Part shown: piece by piece, positions 11,920 to 22,456 of the stretch
How the letters are laid out: every line of letters begins with the position of its first letter
Position numbering within the stretch: position 1 is the stretch's first letter
Origin: Stygiobacter electus
Lineage (GTDB): Bacteria; Bacteroidota; Ignavibacteria; Ignavibacteriales; Melioribacteraceae
NCBI GenBank assembly: GCA_029210465.1
Contig: JARGDL010000002.1
Coordinates: 186,001 to 250,000, forward strand
Direction: 5' to 3'
DNA length: 64,000 bases
Made by a program: the position numbers and the translations under genes
The notes under the pieces: generated by a model
Told to the model about the DNA's origin: nothing
The model's database searches: none
The model's input: only the letters and a program-made list of their open reading frames with translations

Positions 11920-14019
11920 ATGGCTGTGAAAAGAGTTGAAATAAATAAAGTTAGAAACATTGGTATAATGGCTCACATTGATGCTGGTAAAACAACTACC
12001 ACTGAACGTATTCTATTTTATACCGGAAAAGTTCATAGACTAGGAGAAGTTCATGATGGTGCCGCAACAATGGATTGGATGGAACAAGAAAAAGAAAGAG
12101 GAATTACCATTACTAGTGCTGCAACAACAACTGAATGGAGGGGGCATCAAATAAATATTATAGATACTCCAGGTCACGTTGATTTTACTGTAGAAGTCGA
12201 AAGATCTTTAAGAGTTTTGGATGGTGCAATAGCATTATTCTGTGCAGTTGGTGGTGTTGAACCACAATCTGAAACTGTTTGGCGTCAAGCAGATAAGTAT
12301 GGTGTGCCAAGAATCGCTTTTGTTAATAAAATGGATAGAATTGGTGCTGATTACTTTAGTGCTGTACAAATGATGAAAGATAAATTAGGAGCTAATGCTA
12401 TCCCAATAGTTATTCCTGTTGGAGAAGGTGATTTATTTAGAGGAATAATTGATTTGATTACGATGAAAGCAATTATGTATAATGAAGAAACATTAGGATC
12501 TGTTTACGATGAAGTTGATATCCCAGAAGACCTTATGCCTTTAGCTCAAAAATATAGAACTCAAATGCTTGAAGCCGTTTCTGATGTTGATGATACTTTA
12601 TTAGAAAAGTATTTAGAAGGTAAAGAAATTTTTCCTGATGAAATTAGAAAAGTCTTAAGAGAAGCAACAATCAAATTAACCATTATCCCAGTTCTTTGTG
12701 GATCATCTTTCAAAAATAAAGGTGTTCAACAATTGTTAGATGCAGTAGTTGATTTTCTACCATCACCTTTAGACAGTGGAAACTTGCTTGCCCATCATGC
12801 TCATAAAAATGATCATATTGAAAGAAAAATTGATCCAAAAGAAAAGTTTACAGCATTAGCTTTTAAAATAATGACCGATCCTTATGTTGGTAAGTTAACT
12901 TTTATTCGTGTTTATACCGGTGTTTTACAAGCTGGATCTTATGTTTATAATTCAGTAAGTGATAAAAAAGAAAGAGTTGGTAGAGTTTTGCAAATGCACG
13001 CAAATCATCGTGAAGACATGGAAGAAGTTAGAGCAGGTGATATTGCTGCAGTAGTTGGATTAAAATATACAAGAACTGGCGATACTTTATGTACTGAAGA
13101 TGATCCTATTATTTTGGAAAGAATGGCATTCCCTGAACCTGTAATTCAAATTGCTATTGAACCAAAAACTAAAGCTGATCAAGATAAATTATCAGATGCA
13201 TTAGGAAAATTAAGTGATGAAGATCCAACATTTAAAGTTAAAGTAGATGAAGAAACTGGACAAACACTTATTAGTGGAATGGGTGAACTACATTTAGAAA
13301 TTTTAGTTGATAGAATGAAACGTGAATTTAAAGTTGAAGCTAATGTTGGAAAACCACAAGTTGCATATAGAGAAACAATAACTAAAAAAGTTACATCAGA
13401 AGGAAAATTTGTAAAACAATCTGGTGGTCGTGGTAAATATGGTCATGTGTGGATTGAAATGGAACCAAATGAACCAGGGAAAGGATTTGAATTTACCAAT
13501 GCAATCGTTGGTGGATCGGTTCCAAAAGAATATATTAATCCAGTTGTCAATGGATTAAATGAAGCAATGAAAAATGGTGTATTAGCAGGATTTCCAGTTG
13601 TTGATGTTAAAGTAAAATTATTTGATGGTTCTTATCATGAAGTTGATTCTGATGAAATATCATTTAAAGTCGCTGCTTCAATGGCATTTAAACAAGGTGC
13701 ATTAAAAGCTGGACCAATACTTCTTGAACCCATAATGAGTGTTGAAGTTATAACACCTGAAGAATATTTAGGTGATGTAATGGGAGATTTAAATTCAAGA
13801 AGAGGAAAAATAGAAGGATTTTCTTCAAGAAAAGATGCGCAAGTTATAAGAGCAATGGTACCTCTTGCTCAAATGTTTGGATACGCAACAATTTTGCGTT
13901 CCATGACTCAAGGTCGTGCAATTTATTCAATGCAGTTCTCGCACTACTCAGAAGTACCTAAATCCGTCGCAGAAGAAATAACTGAAAAAGCGCAAGTAAA
14001 AAAATCTGAAACTGTATAA
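11920..14019 (+). CDS. fusA: Elongation factor G
   Basis: EF-G is the GTPase that drives ribosomal translocation and, with RRF, recycling. The 699 residues show the P-loop AHIDAGKT (18-25), the G2/G3 motifs with DTPGHVDF, and NKMDR (G4), followed by domains II-V, including the GGRGKYGHV segment of domain IV. It lies between rpsG and tuf, the usual str order, with 48 bases to tuf. Only this fusA copy is visible here. Confidence 0.98.
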   Translation: MAVKRVEINKVRNIGIMAHIDAGKTTTTERILFYTGKVHRLGEVHDGAATMDWMEQEKERGITITSAATTTEWRGHQINIIDTPGHVDFTVEVERSLRVLDGAIALFCAVGGVEPQSETVWRQADKYGVPRIAFVNKMDRIGADYFSAVQMMKDKLGANAIPIVIPVGEGDLFRGIIDLITMKAIMYNEETLGSVYDEVDIPEDLMPLAQKYRTQMLEAVSDVDDTLLEKYLEGKEIFPDEIRKVLREATIKLTIIPVLCGSSFKNKGVQQLLDAVVDFLPSPLDSGNLLAHHAHKNDHIERKIDPKEKFTALAFKIMTDPYVGKLTFIRVYTGVLQAGSYVYNSVSDKKERVGRVLQMHANHREDMEEVRAGDIAAVVGLKYTRTGDTLCTEDDPIILERMAFPEPVIQIAIEPKTKADQDKLSDALGKLSDEDPTFKVKVDEETGQTLISGMGELHLEILVDRMKREFKVEANVGKPQVAYRETITKKVTSEGKFVKQSGGRGKYGHVWIEMEPNEPGKGFEFTNAIVGGSVPKEYINPVVNGLNEAMKNGVLAGFPVVDVKVKLFDGSYHEVDSDEISFKVAASMAFKQGALKAGPILLEPIMSVEVITPEEYLGDVMGDLNSRRGKIEGFSSRKDAQVIRAMVPLAQMFGYATILRSMTQGRAIYSMQFSHYSEVPKSVAEEITEKAQVKKSETV

Positions 14020-14067
14020 AATAAATTTAATATTTAAATTAAAATAAACAACAAGGAGAGTACTTAG

Positions 14068-15273
14068 ATGGCAAAAGAAAAATTTGACCGCAGTAAACCG
14101 CACGTCAATATTGGTACTATTGGGCACGTTGATCATGGTAAAACTACTCTTACAGCAGCCATCACCATGGCACTTGCTAAAAAAGGTTTATCTCAAGTTA
14201 GAACTTTTGATAGTATTGATAATGCCCCTGAAGAAAGGGAACGCGGTATTACAATTGCTACTGCACACGTTGAATATTCAACAGATAAAAGACATTATGC
14301 TCACGTTGACTGTCCTGGTCACGCTGACTACGTTAAAAATATGATTACCGGTGCCGCACAAATGGATGGTGCTATTTTAGTTGTTGCTGCAACTGATGGT
14401 CCTATGCCCCAAACACGTGAACATATTCTTTTAGCTCGTCAAGTAGGTGTGCCTAGAATAGTTGTTTTCTTAAATAAAGTTGATATGATGGACGATCCTG
14501 AATTAATTGATTTAGTTGAAATGGAATTACGTGAACTTTTAACAAAATATGAATTCCCTGGAAATGAAATTCCAATTATTCGTGGTTCAGCTTTACAAGC
14601 TTTAGAAGCAGGTGCTTCTGATGCTCCTTTAACTGATCCTCGTTATAATTGTATTTGGGAACTAATGGATGCTGTTGATTCTTATGTTCCAGTTCCAGAA
14701 CGTAATGCTGATAAACCATTCTTGATGCCTGTTGAAGACGTTTTTTCAATTACAGGTCGTGGTACTGTTGCTACAGGTCGTGTTGAAAGAGGTGTATTAA
14801 AATTAAACGAAGAAGTTGAATTGATTGGTCTTGGTCAACACAAGAAAACAGTTGTTACAGGTATTGAAATGTTCCGTAAAGAATTAGATCAAGCTATTGC
14901 AGGTGATAATGCTGGATTATTATTGCGTGGTATTGATAAAAATGAAATTGAAAGAGGAATGGTACTTGCTAAACCAGGTTCAATTACTCCTCATACTGTT
15001 TTTGAAGCAAAAGTTTATATCTTGTCAAAAGAAGAAGGTGGACGTCATACACCATTCTTCAATGGATATAGACCACAATTTTATTTCAGAACTACAGACG
15101 TTACTGGTGTTGCTACATTACCAGAAGGAACTGAAATGGTTATGCCTGGTGATAGTGTTCAGTTAAAAATTGATTTAATTGCTGAAATCGCTATGGAAGA
15201 AGGATTAAAGTTTGCTATTCGTGAAGGTGGTAGAACAGTAGGTGCTGGTTTCGTAACAAAAATTATTAAATAA
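14068..15273 (+). CDS. tuf: Elongation factor Tu
   Basis: EF-Tu delivers aminoacyl-tRNA to the ribosome. The 401-residue protein has the P-loop GHVDHGKT (19-26), the [12 protein letters not shown] switch region and NKVDM (G4), then the two beta-barrel domains ending in [11 protein letters not shown] strong AAGGAG site precedes the ATG. A stable hairpin follows the stop codon, before rpsJ. Codon use is shifted towards a restricted set, as expected for a very highly expressed gene. Confidence 0.98.
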   Translation: MAKEKFDRSKPHVNIGTIGHVDHGKTTLTAAITMALAKKGLSQVRTFDSIDNAPEERERGITIATAHVEYSTDKRHYAHVDCPGHADYVKNMITGAAQMDGAILVVAATDGPMPQTREHILLARQVGVPRIVVFLNKVDMMDDPELIDLVEMELRELLTKYEFPGNEIPIIRGSALQALEAGASDAPLTDPRYNCIWELMDAVDSYVPVPERNADKPFLMPVEDVFSITGRGTVATGRVERGVLKLNEEVELIGLGQHKKTVVTGIEMFRKELDQAIAGDNAGLLLRGIDKNEIERGMVLAKPGSITPHTVFEAKVYILSKEEGGRHTPFFNGYRPQFYFRTTDVTGVATLPEGTEMVMPGDSVQLKIDLIAEIAMEEGLKFAIREGGRTVGAGFVTKIIK

Positions 15274-15287
15274 ATTTGATAGTTAAA

Positions 15288-15312
15288 GAAGGTGCTCTTA
15301 ATGAGCATCTTC
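15288..15312 (+). terminator. Hairpin after tuf (partial terminator or processing site)
   Basis: A 10-bp stem, GAAGGTGCTC (15288-15297) with GAGCATCTTC (15303-15312), closes a 5-base loop with one G-U pair. It is followed by ATTGTGTTT, a poor U tract, so readthrough into rpsJ is likely. It may let tuf mRNA exceed the level of the downstream S10 genes, or protect the 3' end of tuf mRNA. Confidence 0.55.
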
Positions 15313-15340
15313 ATTGTGTTTAACAAGGAGATTATAAAAA

Positions 15341-15649
15341 GTGCCCGGTCAGAAAATTAGAATAAAATTAAAATCATACGATCATATATTGATTGATAAG
15401 TCAACAGAAAAGATTATTAAAACTGTAAAAAGTACAGGTGCAGTTGTAAGTGGACCAATTCCACTTCCAACCCGAAGAACTGTATTTACGGTATTAAGAT
15501 CTCCTCATGTTGATAAAAAATCACGTGAACAGTTTGAAATTAGGGCTCATAAAAGAATCATTGATATTCACAATTCAAACAATAAAACTGTTGATGCGCT
15601 GAGCAAGTTAGATATTCCTGCCGGCGTAGATATTGAGATTAAGTTATAG
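15341..15649 (+). CDS. rpsJ: 30S ribosomal protein S10
   Basis: S10 is part of the 30S head and, as NusE, of antitermination complexes. It has 102 residues with the family motifs [12 protein letters not shown] and [20 protein letters not shown]. The start is GTG behind AACAAGGAG, giving [10 protein letters not shown]. It opens the S10 series directly after tuf, with no separate strong promoter recognised between them. rplC follows 10 bases later. Confidence 0.98.
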   Translation: MPGQKIRIKLKSYDHILIDKSTEKIIKTVKSTGAVVSGPIPLPTRRTVFTVLRSPHVDKKSREQFEIRAHKRIIDIHNSNNKTVDALSKLDIPAGVDIEIKL

Positions 15650-15659
15650 GAAAAAAGAA

Positions 15660-16280
15660 ATGCCAGGCTTGTTAGCTAAAAAATTAGGAATGACAAATAT
15701 TTTTACGGAAGATGGACAAATAGTTCCAGTTACAATTCTTGAAGCTGGTCCTTGTAAAGTTTATGCCGTAAAAACAAAAGAAAAAGACGGTTATGAATCT
15801 CTTCAACTTGGTTTTGGAGAAAGAAAAGAAAAAAATGTTAATAAACCACAAAAAAGTTATTTTGAAAAAATTGGTTTAAAAGCTCCAAAACTTCTTAAAG
15901 AATTTAGAAATTTTGATATTTCTTTATATAAAGTTGGTGATGAAATAAATACTTCTTTATTTACTGTCGGTGAAAAAGTAAAAGTCTCTGGCAGAAATAA
16001 AGGTAAAGGATTTCAAGGTGTGGTAAGAAGACACGGATTTGGTGGAGTTGGTTCTTCTACTCACGGACAAAGTGATAGAGAAAGAGCTCCTGGATCAATT
16101 GGTGCTTCTTCATATCCATCAAGAGTTTTTCCAGGTCAAAGAATGGCTGGTAGAATGGGATTTGAGAATACTACCATACGAAATCTTAAAATTGTTAAAA
16201 TTATTCCAGAAAAAAATATAATTATGGTTAAAGGAGCTGTTCCAGGCTCTATTAATTCAATTGTTGCCATCAATAAATAA
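15660..16280 (+). CDS. rplC: 50S ribosomal protein L3
   Basis: L3 is an early assembly protein whose long loop reaches the peptidyl-transferase centre. The ATG at 15660 gives MPGLLAKKLGMTNIF, the normal L3 N-terminus, and 206 residues; a longer in-frame reading from 15633 would overlap rpsJ and lacks a proper site. The glycine-rich loop is visible in RRHGFGGVGSSTHGQSDRER. The ribosome binding sequence TAGGAAA overlaps the rpsJ stop codon, suggesting coupling. Confidence 0.97.
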   Translation: MPGLLAKKLGMTNIFTEDGQIVPVTILEAGPCKVYAVKTKEKDGYESLQLGFGERKEKNVNKPQKSYFEKIGLKAPKLLKEFRNFDISLYKVGDEINTSLFTVGEKVKVSGRNKGKGFQGVVRRHGFGGVGSSTHGQSDRERAPGSIGASSYPSRVFPGQRMAGRMGFENTTIRNLKIVKIIPEKNIIMVKGAVPGSINSIVAINK

Positions 16281-16291
16281 GTTTGATAAAG

Positions 16292-16918
16292 ATGAAATTA
16301 GAAGTTTACAAAATAGACGGTACTAAATCTGGTGAGAGTGTAGAACTAAAACCAGAAATTTTTGAAATTGAACCAAATGATCATGTACTCTACCTTGCTG
16401 TTAAAGCTTATTTGGCTAATCAAAGACAAGGCACTCACAAAGCTAAAGAAAGAAGTGAAGTGAGAGGTGGTGGAAAAAAACCATGGAAACAAAAAGGTCG
16501 TGGTGGTGCGAGAGCTGGTACAACCCGTTCGCCTCTTTGGATAGGTGGTGGTTCTATTTTCGGGCCTAAACCAAGAGATTATTATCAAAAATTAAATAAG
16601 AAAGTTGTTTCTCTTGCAAGAAAATCAGCACTTTCTTATAAAGCAAAAGCTAATCAAATTATTGTTGTTGAAGATTTTGACTTTGATAATCCAAAAACAA
16701 AACAATTTGTTTCAGTCCTAAATGGTTTAAATCTCAATGGCAAAAAAACATTGGTTTTAACAGATGGTTATAAAAAGAATATTTATTTGAGTGGACGTAA
16801 TGTTGAAAAAGTAAATATACTTGAAGCAAATAATGCATCAGCTTATGATTTAGTTAATAATCAAATGATCGTTTTGCAAAAAAGTGCAGTAAATTTATTA
16901 GAAAGTTCAATTAAATAA
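16292..16918 (+). CDS. rplD: 50S ribosomal protein L4
   Basis: L4 lines the peptide exit tunnel and in E. coli represses the S10 operon. The chosen ATG gives MKLEVYKIDG and 208 residues; an in-frame TTG three codons upstream (16283) is possible but less likely. The tunnel loop motif GGGKKPWKQKGRGGARAG is present (about 64-81). It lies between rplC and rplW with 11-base gaps, in conserved order. Confidence 0.96.
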   Translation: MKLEVYKIDGTKSGESVELKPEIFEIEPNDHVLYLAVKAYLANQRQGTHKAKERSEVRGGGKKPWKQKGRGGARAGTTRSPLWIGGGSIFGPKPRDYYQKLNKKVVSLARKSALSYKAKANQIIVVEDFDFDNPKTKQFVSVLNGLNLNGKKTLVLTDGYKKNIYLSGRNVEKVNILEANNASAYDLVNNQMIVLQKSAVNLLESSIK

Positions 16919-16929
16919 TTGGTTAAAAA

Positions 16930-17226
16930 ATGAAAAGTGTTTTAATTCGTCCCTTAATTACTGAAAAGATGACAAAAATTAGCGAAAAGCAACCAAATAA
17001 ATTTGGCTTTATTGTTTCTCTTGATGCCAATAAAATTGAAATTGCAAAAGCTATAAAAGACAAATTTAATGTTGATGTTGTAAGTGTAAATACAGTCCGC
17101 CATCAAGGTAAATCAAGAACACAGTTTACTAGAAAAGGAAGATTTACTGGTAGAACTGCAAGATATAAAAAAGCTTATATAACCTTGAAGGAAGGTCAAA
17201 CAATTGATATTTTCGGTCAAGCATAG
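16930..17226 (+). CDS. rplW: 50S ribosomal protein L23
   Basis: L23 sits at the tunnel exit and is the docking site for trigger factor and SRP. The 98-residue protein begins MKSVLIRPLITEKMTK, the family signature, and carries the basic loop RHQGKSRTQFTRKGRFTGRTA. It is placed between rplD and rplB as usual, 14 bases before rplB. Confidence 0.97.
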   Translation: MKSVLIRPLITEKMTKISEKQPNKFGFIVSLDANKIEIAKAIKDKFNVDVVSVNTVRHQGKSRTQFTRKGRFTGRTARYKKAYITLKEGQTIDIFGQA

Positions 17227-17240
17227 GTTGGAGATTGTAA

Positions 17241-18065
17241 ATGGCAATTAATAAATTAAAACCAAATACGCCCGGTACAAGATTTATGTCAGTCTCATCT
17301 TTTGATGAGATAACTAAAACTACTCCAGAAAAATCTTTAACAACTACGTTAAAAAAATCTGGTGGTAGAAATAATTTAGGAAGAGTAACTTCACGTCATC
17401 GTGGTGGTGGACATAAAAAGAAATATCGCATAATTGATTTCAAAAGAGATAAAGATAATATTCCAGCAAAAGTTTTTTCAATTGAATATGATCCTAATAG
17501 AACATCAAGAATTGCATTATTACATTATGCAGATGGTGAAAAAAGATACATTATTGCACCTGATGGATTGAAAGTTGGTGATTCAGTTATGTCTGGAAGT
17601 GGTATTGAAATAAAAGTTGGAAATGCATTACCATTAAAAGATATTCCATTAGCTTCATTTATTCATAATGTTGAATTAAAACCTGGTAAAGGTGGTCAAT
17701 TAGGAAGATCAGCAGGTAACTCTGTTCAATTACTTGCAAAAGAAGGAAAATATGCGTTACTTAAATTACCTTCTGGTGAATTAAGAAAAGTTTTATTAGA
17801 CTGTAAAGCAACATATGGAGTAGTAGGAAACGCTGAACAAGAAAACATAAGTTTAGGAAAAGCTGGTAGAAGTAGATGGTTAGGAATTCGCCCACATGTT
17901 CGTGGCGTTGCAATGAACCCAGTAGATCATCCAATGGGTGGTGGTGAAGGTAAAACATCTGGCGGTGGTCATCCTGTTTCACCATGGGGACAAAAAGCTA
18001 AAGGTCTTAAAACACGCAAAAGAAAAAAAAATACAAATAAATACATTGTTAAGAGAAGAAAATAG
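17241..18065 (+). CDS. rplB: 50S ribosomal protein L2
   Basis: L2 binds domain IV of 23S rRNA and supports subunit association and peptidyl transfer. The 274 residues show the N-terminal [18 protein letters not shown] and the C-terminal [15 protein letters not shown] loop with the conserved histidine of the H-P-x-G-G-G-E motif. A GGTTGGAG-like site lies before the ATG. Standard S10 position before rpsS. Confidence 0.98.
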   Translation: MAINKLKPNTPGTRFMSVSSFDEITKTTPEKSLTTTLKKSGGRNNLGRVTSRHRGGGHKKKYRIIDFKRDKDNIPAKVFSIEYDPNRTSRIALLHYADGEKRYIIAPDGLKVGDSVMSGSGIEIKVGNALPLKDIPLASFIHNVELKPGKGGQLGRSAGNSVQLLAKEGKYALLKLPSGELRKVLLDCKATYGVVGNAEQENISLGKAGRSRWLGIRPHVRGVAMNPVDHPMGGGEGKTSGGGHPVSPWGQKAKGLKTRKRKKNTNKYIVKRRK

Positions 18066-18077
18066 TAAGAGTAAATT

Positions 18078-18365
18078 ATGCCAAGATCAGTAAAAAAAGG
18101 TCCATTCGTTGATGTTAAACTTCTAAAAAAAGTACGTCAACTCAACGAAAAAAATCAGAAAAAAATAATTAAAACTTGGTCAAGATCAAGCACTATTACT
18201 CCTGAATTTGTAGGACATACAATTGCAGTACACAATGGAAATAAAATGATTCCAGTTTATGTGTCAGAAAATATGGTCGGTCATAAATTTGGAGAATTTG
18301 CACCAACACGAATTTTCCGTGGACACCCTGGAACTAAAGCTGAAAAAGCTGCAAAAGCAAAATAA
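18078..18365 (+). CDS. rpsS: 30S ribosomal protein S19
   Basis: S19 forms part of the 30S head with S13. The 95 residues begin [18 protein letters not shown] and contain [24 protein letters not shown] and [10 protein letters not shown] motifs typical of the family. It lies 12 bases after rplB and 23 before rplV. Confidence 0.98.
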   Translation: MPRSVKKGPFVDVKLLKKVRQLNEKNQKKIIKTWSRSSTITPEFVGHTIAVHNGNKMIPVYVSENMVGHKFGEFAPTRIFRGHPGTKAEKAAKAK

Positions 18366-18388
18366 TAGAATTTAGAGGTTATTGAGAA

Positions 18389-18733
18389 ATGGAAGCAAAA
18401 GCTACTCACAGATACATAGGTTCTTCACCAAGAAAAATGAGATTGGTTATAGATCTAATCAGAGGAAAATCTGTTGATCAAGCAATAGAGATCTTACACT
18501 TTTCACCTAAACATGCATCTAAACCAGCTGAAAAAGTTTTAAGATCTGCCGTATCGAATTTGATGAATAAAGATGAAAATAATAAGCATGAAGTTTCTTC
18601 ACTATTTGTTAAAGAAGCTTATGTTAATCAAGGTCCAACCTTGAAAAGAATTTCGCCGGCTCCTATGGGTCGTGCATACAGAATAAGAAAAAGATCAAAT
18701 CACCTTACAATTGTTGTTGCAACAAAAAGTTAA
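18389..18733 (+). CDS. rplV: 50S ribosomal protein L22
   Basis: L22 spans the peptide exit tunnel; its hairpin is a macrolide and stalling-peptide contact. The 114 residues include SPRKMRLVIDLIRGK near the N-terminus and the tunnel hairpin GPTLKRISPAPMGRAYRIRK. The TTAGAGG sequence acts as ribosome binding site. rpsC follows 12 bases after the stop. Confidence 0.98.
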   Translation: MEAKATHRYIGSSPRKMRLVIDLIRGKSVDQAIEILHFSPKHASKPAEKVLRSAVSNLMNKDENNKHEVSSLFVKEAYVNQGPTLKRISPAPMGRAYRIRKRSNHLTIVVATKS

Positions 18734-18745
18734 TCGGAGGAAGTT

Positions 18746-19387
18746 TTGGGTCAAAAGACTAATCCAATCGGTTTAAGAGTTGGTATTATTAGAGGATGGG
18801 AATCTAATTGGTACGAAAACAAAAGTTACGCACCAAAATTAGTAGAAGACAAAAAATTAAGGACTTACATTCGTAAGAGATTACAAAATGCAGGTATTTC
18901 TACTATTAAAATTGATAGAACATCAAAGAATGTAATTCTAACAATTCATACTTCAAGACCTGGAGTTGTTATAGGTAAAAGTGGAAAAGAAATTGCACAA
19001 ATTGAAGAAGAATTAAAAAAGATTACTGATAAAGAAGTAAAAATTCAAATTACAGAAATTAAAAGACCCGAATTAGACGCATATTTAGTAGCAGAAAATA
19101 TTGCAAAACAAATTGAAGGAAGAGTTTCATTCCGCCGTGCAATGAAACAAGCAATTACATCCGCTATGAGAATGGGTGCTGAAGGAATTAGAATTATGTG
19201 TTCTGGTCGTCTTGGTGGTGCCGAAATGGCGAGAACTGAACAATACAAAGAAGGTAGAATTCCTTTGCATACTTTAAGAGCTGATATTGACTATGCAAAT
19301 GGAAGAGCAGAAACTATCTATGGTTCAATTGGAATCAAAGTTTGGATCTGCCGTGGAGAAATTTTAGGTAAACGTTCAACAGAATAA
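18746..19387 (+). CDS. rpsC: 30S ribosomal protein S3
   Basis: S3 lies at the mRNA entry site and carries a KH domain ([11 protein letters not shown], about 73-83) followed by the C-terminal S3 domain with [20 protein letters not shown]. The 213-residue protein starts with TTG behind a perfect CGGAGGAAG site, giving [13 protein letters not shown], the universal S3 N-terminus; this supports the non-ATG start. The order rplV-rpsC-rplP is conserved. Confidence 0.98.
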   Translation: MGQKTNPIGLRVGIIRGWESNWYENKSYAPKLVEDKKLRTYIRKRLQNAGISTIKIDRTSKNVILTIHTSRPGVVIGKSGKEIAQIEEELKKITDKEVKIQITEIKRPELDAYLVAENIAKQIEGRVSFRRAMKQAITSAMRMGAEGIRIMCSGRLGGAEMARTEQYKEGRIPLHTLRADIDYANGRAETIYGSIGIKVWICRGEILGKRSTE

Positions 19388-19408
19388 AAGGTTTTAGGAG
19401 TTTTCCCA

Positions 19409-19828
19409 ATGTTAATGCCAAAAAGAGTAAAATTTCGTAGAGCACAAAGAGGTAGAAGAAAAGGTAAAGCTACTCGTGGTTACCTTGTAAATTTTGGTGA
19501 TTACGGATTAAAAGCTTTAGAACCAGCTTGGATTACAAGTAGACAAATTGAAGCTTGCCGTGTTGCTCTATCAAGACAAATGAAAAGAGATGGTAAAGTT
19601 TGGATTAGAATTTTTCCAGATAAACCAGTTTCTAAAAAACCATTAGAAACAAGAATGGGAAAAGGTAAAGGAGCACCTGAATTTTGGGTTGCTGTTGTTA
19701 AACCCGGTACAATAATGTTTGAAATTGGCGGTGTAGATAAAACAATAGCTCAAGAAGCACTTACTATTGCTGCTCATAAATTACCAATTAAAACTAAAAT
19801 TGTTCAAAGACCCGATTTAGAATCATAA
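19409..19828 (+). CDS. rplP: 50S ribosomal protein L16
   Basis: L16 contacts the A-site tRNA and helps form the peptidyl-transferase centre. The first ATG (19409) gives [16 protein letters not shown], matching the usual MLxPKR start; the second ATG two codons later would shorten it. The 139 residues include [15 protein letters not shown] and [17 protein letters not shown]. An AGGAG site precedes the start. rpmC begins 10 bases after the stop. Confidence 0.97.
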   Translation: MLMPKRVKFRRAQRGRRKGKATRGYLVNFGDYGLKALEPAWITSRQIEACRVALSRQMKRDGKVWIRIFPDKPVSKKPLETRMGKGKGAPEFWVAVVKPGTIMFEIGGVDKTIAQEALTIAAHKLPIKTKIVQRPDLES

Positions 19829-19838
19829 AGGTTTGAAT

Positions 19839-20057
19839 ATGAAGAACTATCAAATTAGAGAAATGTCGACAGAAGAAATTAAAAAAAGAATTCTTGAAGA
19901 AGAAAAAAATCTTGTTGATTTAAGATTTCAACTTGAACTTAAGAATTTAACAAATACTGCAAAAATCAGAAATACAAAAAAAGATATTGCAAGAATGAAA
20001 ACAATTCTTAAAGAAAGAGAATTACAAGAAGCAAAAACCTCAAAGGAAAGTAAATAA
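19839..20057 (+). CDS. rpmC: 50S ribosomal protein L29
   Basis: L29 is a small two-helix protein next to L23 at the tunnel exit. The ATG at 19839 gives MKNYQIREMSTEEIKKR and 72 residues, with the helical motif DLRFQLELKNLTNTAKIRNTK central to the family. An in-frame TTG two codons upstream is an alternative. It has a lysine/glutamate-rich C-terminus and sits between rplP and rpsQ as usual. Confidence 0.96.
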   Translation: MKNYQIREMSTEEIKKRILEEEKNLVDLRFQLELKNLTNTAKIRNTKKDIARMKTILKERELQEAKTSKESK

Positions 20058-20074
20058 GGAGAAGTTTAGTTTAA

Positions 20075-20332
20075 ATGGAAACTAGAAGTTTAAGAAAAAC
20101 AAGGATTGGCGTAGTTGTTAGCAATAAAATGCAAAAAAGTATTATTGTTGCTATCGAAAGAAAAGTAGCTCATCCTATTTACAAAAAATATTTTAAGAAA
20201 ACCACTAAACTAATGGCTCATGACGAAAAAAATGAATGCCAAGTTGGTGATTTAGTAAAAATTATGGAAACTCGTCCTTTGAGTAAAAGAAAAAATTGGC
20301 GCTTAGTTGAAATAATTGAAAAAGCCAAGTAA
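20075..20332 (+). CDS. rpsQ: 30S ribosomal protein S17
   Basis: S17 is an early 30S assembly protein with an OB fold. The 85 residues show [23 protein letters not shown] and the C-terminal signature [28 protein letters not shown] site lies 13 bases upstream of the ATG. It stands between rpmC and rplN in the normal spc order. Confidence 0.97.
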   Translation: METRSLRKTRIGVVVSNKMQKSIIVAIERKVAHPIYKKYFKKTTKLMAHDEKNECQVGDLVKIMETRPLSKRKNWRLVEIIEKAK

Positions 20333-20359
20333 TTAAAGTTTGATGAGGAGCTTGTCGTA

Positions 20360-20728
20360 ATGATACAAGAAGAAACCAATTTAGTAGTTGCAGATAATAG
20401 TGGAGCGAAAAAAGTTCGCTGCATTAGAGTTTTAGGTGGAAGTAACCGTCGCTATGCATCAGTTGGAGATGTTATAGTTGTTAGTGTTAAATCTGCTATT
20501 CCCGGTGGTGGAGTAAAAAAAGGTGAAGTAAGCCGTGCTGTTGTTGTCAGAACTAAAAAAGAAGTTCGTAGAAACGATGGCTCTTACATTCGTTTTGATG
20601 AAAATGCAGCTGTGCTTCTTAATGCACAAGGTGAACCAAGAGGTACTCGTATTTTTGGCCCTGTTGCAAGAGAACTTCGTGATAAAAAATTTATGAAAAT
20701 AATTTCTCTGGCTCCAGAGGTATTATAA
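20360..20728 (+). CDS. rplN: 50S ribosomal protein L14
   Basis: L14 forms intersubunit contacts and is the binding site of the silencing factor RsfS. The 122-residue length is exact for the family. [18 protein letters not shown] is the N-terminal signature and [13 protein letters not shown] the C-terminal one. A GATGAGGAG site precedes the ATG by 8-10 bases. Confidence 0.98.
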   Translation: MIQEETNLVVADNSGAKKVRCIRVLGGSNRRYASVGDVIVVSVKSAIPGGGVKKGEVSRAVVVRTKKEVRRNDGSYIRFDENAAVLLNAQGEPRGTRIFGPVARELRDKKFMKIISLAPEVL

Positions 20729-20740
20729 GGATAAGAGAAA

Positions 20741-21067
20741 ATGAAAATTAAAAAGAATGATAATGTAATCGTAATTTCTGGTAATTATAAAGGCAAAACC
20801 GGAAAAGTTTTAAAGGTCTTCAAAGATAAAGACCGTGTGATTGTTGAAGGCGTTAATATACGTAAACGCCATACAAAACCTTCACAAAAAAATCCACAAG
20901 GTGGAATTACTGAAAAAGAAGCCCCAATTCATGTTTCTAATGTAATGATTGTTGACCCAAAAACTGGTAAAGGAACAAGAATTGGCAAAAAAATTATCTT
21001 AGATGATAAAACTGGTAAAAGAAAAAGTGTTAGAATAAGCAAATCAAGCGGCGAAATGCTTGGCTAA
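20741..21067 (+). CDS. rplX: 50S ribosomal protein L24
   Basis: L24 initiates 50S assembly. The 108-residue protein has the KOW motif ([18 protein letters not shown], about 11-28) and the [15 protein letters not shown] segment that follows. The AAGGATAAGAG before the ATG is a weak ribosome binding site. It lies 12 bases after rplN and 16 before rplE. Confidence 0.97.
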   Translation: MKIKKNDNVIVISGNYKGKTGKVLKVFKDKDRVIVEGVNIRKRHTKPSQKNPQGGITEKEAPIHVSNVMIVDPKTGKGTRIGKKIILDDKTGKRKSVRISKSSGEMLG

Positions 21068-21083
21068 TTAATAGGAATTTACG

Positions 21084-21734
21084 ATGGCAAAAGAACAAAA
21101 AGAACAAAAGCAGCAAAAACAACAAAAGAAAACTAAAGAAGCAGAACAACCAAAAGCTTCTCAGCCTAAAGTTGTTGAAGAAAAAATACCTGCGAGATTA
21201 AAGGAAAAATACTTTAAAGAAATTATTCCAAAATTAAAAGAACAATTTGGTTATAAAACAATTATGAGAGTTCCACGCATTAGCAAAATTGTTATAAATA
21301 TGGGTGTGGGACAAGCAGTTCAAGATCCTAAAATTCTTGAAGAAGCTGTGAAAGATTTAGAAACAATTACAGGTCAAAAAGCATCTATTAGAACTGCTAA
21401 AAAAGCTATATCTAACTTTAAACTTCGCGAAGGAATGAAAATAGGTGCAAAAGTTACTTTAAGACGCGAAAGAATGTATGAATTTTTAGATAGATTTTTG
21501 ACAACTGCTTTACCACGTGTCCGTGATTTTAGAGGCGTTCCAGATAAATCTTTTGATGGTCGTGGAAATTATACTCTTGGAATTAAAGAACAAATTATAT
21601 TTCCAGAAATTAATACAGATAAAGTTACTCGTGTTCTTGGTATGGATATAACTTTTGTAACTACAGCTAAATCTGATAAAGAAGCATACGAACTACTTGC
21701 AGCTTTTGGTATGCCTTTTAGAAAAAAAGAATAA
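21084..21734 (+). CDS. rplE: 50S ribosomal protein L5 with charged N-terminal extension
   Basis: L5 binds 5S rRNA and contacts S13 across the subunit interface. The family core begins near residue 35 ([16 protein letters not shown]) and includes [14 protein letters not shown] and the C-terminal [15 protein letters not shown]. At 216 residues it exceeds the usual 180 or so because of a roughly 34-residue Lys/Gln/Glu-rich N-terminal tail. An internal ATG is not well placed to replace the observed start, and a TAGGA sequence lies upstream of the ATG used. The tail is low complexity and its role is unknown; it may be disordered and contact rRNA. Confidence 0.96.
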   Translation: MAKEQKEQKQQKQQKKTKEAEQPKASQPKVVEEKIPARLKEKYFKEIIPKLKEQFGYKTIMRVPRISKIVINMGVGQAVQDPKILEEAVKDLETITGQKASIRTAKKAISNFKLREGMKIGAKVTLRRERMYEFLDRFLTTALPRVRDFRGVPDKSFDGRGNYTLGIKEQIIFPEINTDKVTRVLGMDITFVTTAKSDKEAYELLAAFGMPFRKKE

Positions 21735-21748
21735 ACTAAAGGATTAAA

Positions 21749-22018
21749 ATGGCAAGAAAAAGTTTAATAGCACGTGAAATTAAAAGAAAAAAAATGAATG
21801 AGAAATATTCTCAATTAAGAAAAGAATTAAAAGAAAAAGGTGATTACGAAGCGTTACAGCTTTTACCAAGAAATTCATCTGTAACAAGAATTAAAAATAG
21901 ATGCCAAATTTCTGGAAGACCAAGAGGTTATTACAGAAAATTTGGTGTATCTCGTTTAGTACTCCGTGAAATGGCTCTTAAAGGAGAAATTCCCGGACTT
22001 AAAAAATCAAGTTGGTAA
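21749..22018 (+). CDS. rpsN: 30S ribosomal protein S14 (zinc-free type)
   Basis: S14 of the 30S head. The 89-residue length and the single cysteine (Cys52) show the long C-minus form, not the short zinc-ribbon form. The motif [20 protein letters not shown] followed by [10 protein letters not shown] is the family signature. It follows rplE by 14 bases and precedes rpsH. By contrast, the neighbouring S4 and L36 proteins keep all zinc ligands. Confidence 0.98.
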   Translation: MARKSLIAREIKRKKMNEKYSQLRKELKEKGDYEALQLLPRNSSVTRIKNRCQISGRPRGYYRKFGVSRLVLREMALKGEIPGLKKSSW

Positions 22019-22036
22019 TTGAAGGAGAGAATGTAA

Positions 22037-22432
22037 ATGCCAGTAACAGATCCGATTGCAGATTTTTTAACTAGAATAAGAAATGCTGTAAATGCAAGAA
22101 AAAAATTTGTTGATATTCCATCTTCTAAAATGAAAGTTGGTCTTGCTGAAATCTTAAAAAACTATAAGTTCATTCGTGATTATAACGTAATAGAAGATTC
22201 TAAACAAAATGTTTTACGTATTCATCTTCAATATGTTAATGGAACACCTTCTATTACAGGCTTAAAAAGAGTTAGTACTCCCGGTTTAAGAACTTATGTT
22301 GGAAAAGATGAAATACCAAGAGTTTTAGGTGGATTGGGAATTTCAATTCTTTCAACACCTAAAGGTTTAATGACAGATAAACAAGCAAAAAAAGAATTAG
22401 TTGGCGGTGAATTAATCTGCCAAATTTGGTAA
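22037..22432 (+). CDS. rpsH: 30S ribosomal protein S8
   Basis: S8 is a central-domain assembly protein and, in E. coli, the translational repressor of the spc operon. The 131 residues begin [20 protein letters not shown] and end with GGELICQIW. Its other markers, [14 protein letters not shown] and [12 protein letters not shown], are present. A GAAGGAGAG site precedes the ATG. Confidence 0.98.
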   Translation: MPVTDPIADFLTRIRNAVNARKKFVDIPSSKMKVGLAEILKNYKFIRDYNVIEDSKQNVLRIHLQYVNGTPSITGLKRVSTPGLRTYVGKDEIPRVLGGLGISILSTPKGLMTDKQAKKELVGGELICQIW

Positions 22433-22456
22433 TAAAATTTTACAAGGAATAACAAA

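Noticed and set aside
14084..15166. Two forward open frames in another frame within tuf
   Set aside because: They overlap the highly conserved EF-Tu sequence completely and encode leucine-rich nonsense without start signals.
15271..15278. TAAATTTG at the tuf stop codon, as promoter of the S10 genes
   Set aside because: No TTG is found about 20 bases upstream, and such strings are common in AT-rich DNA.
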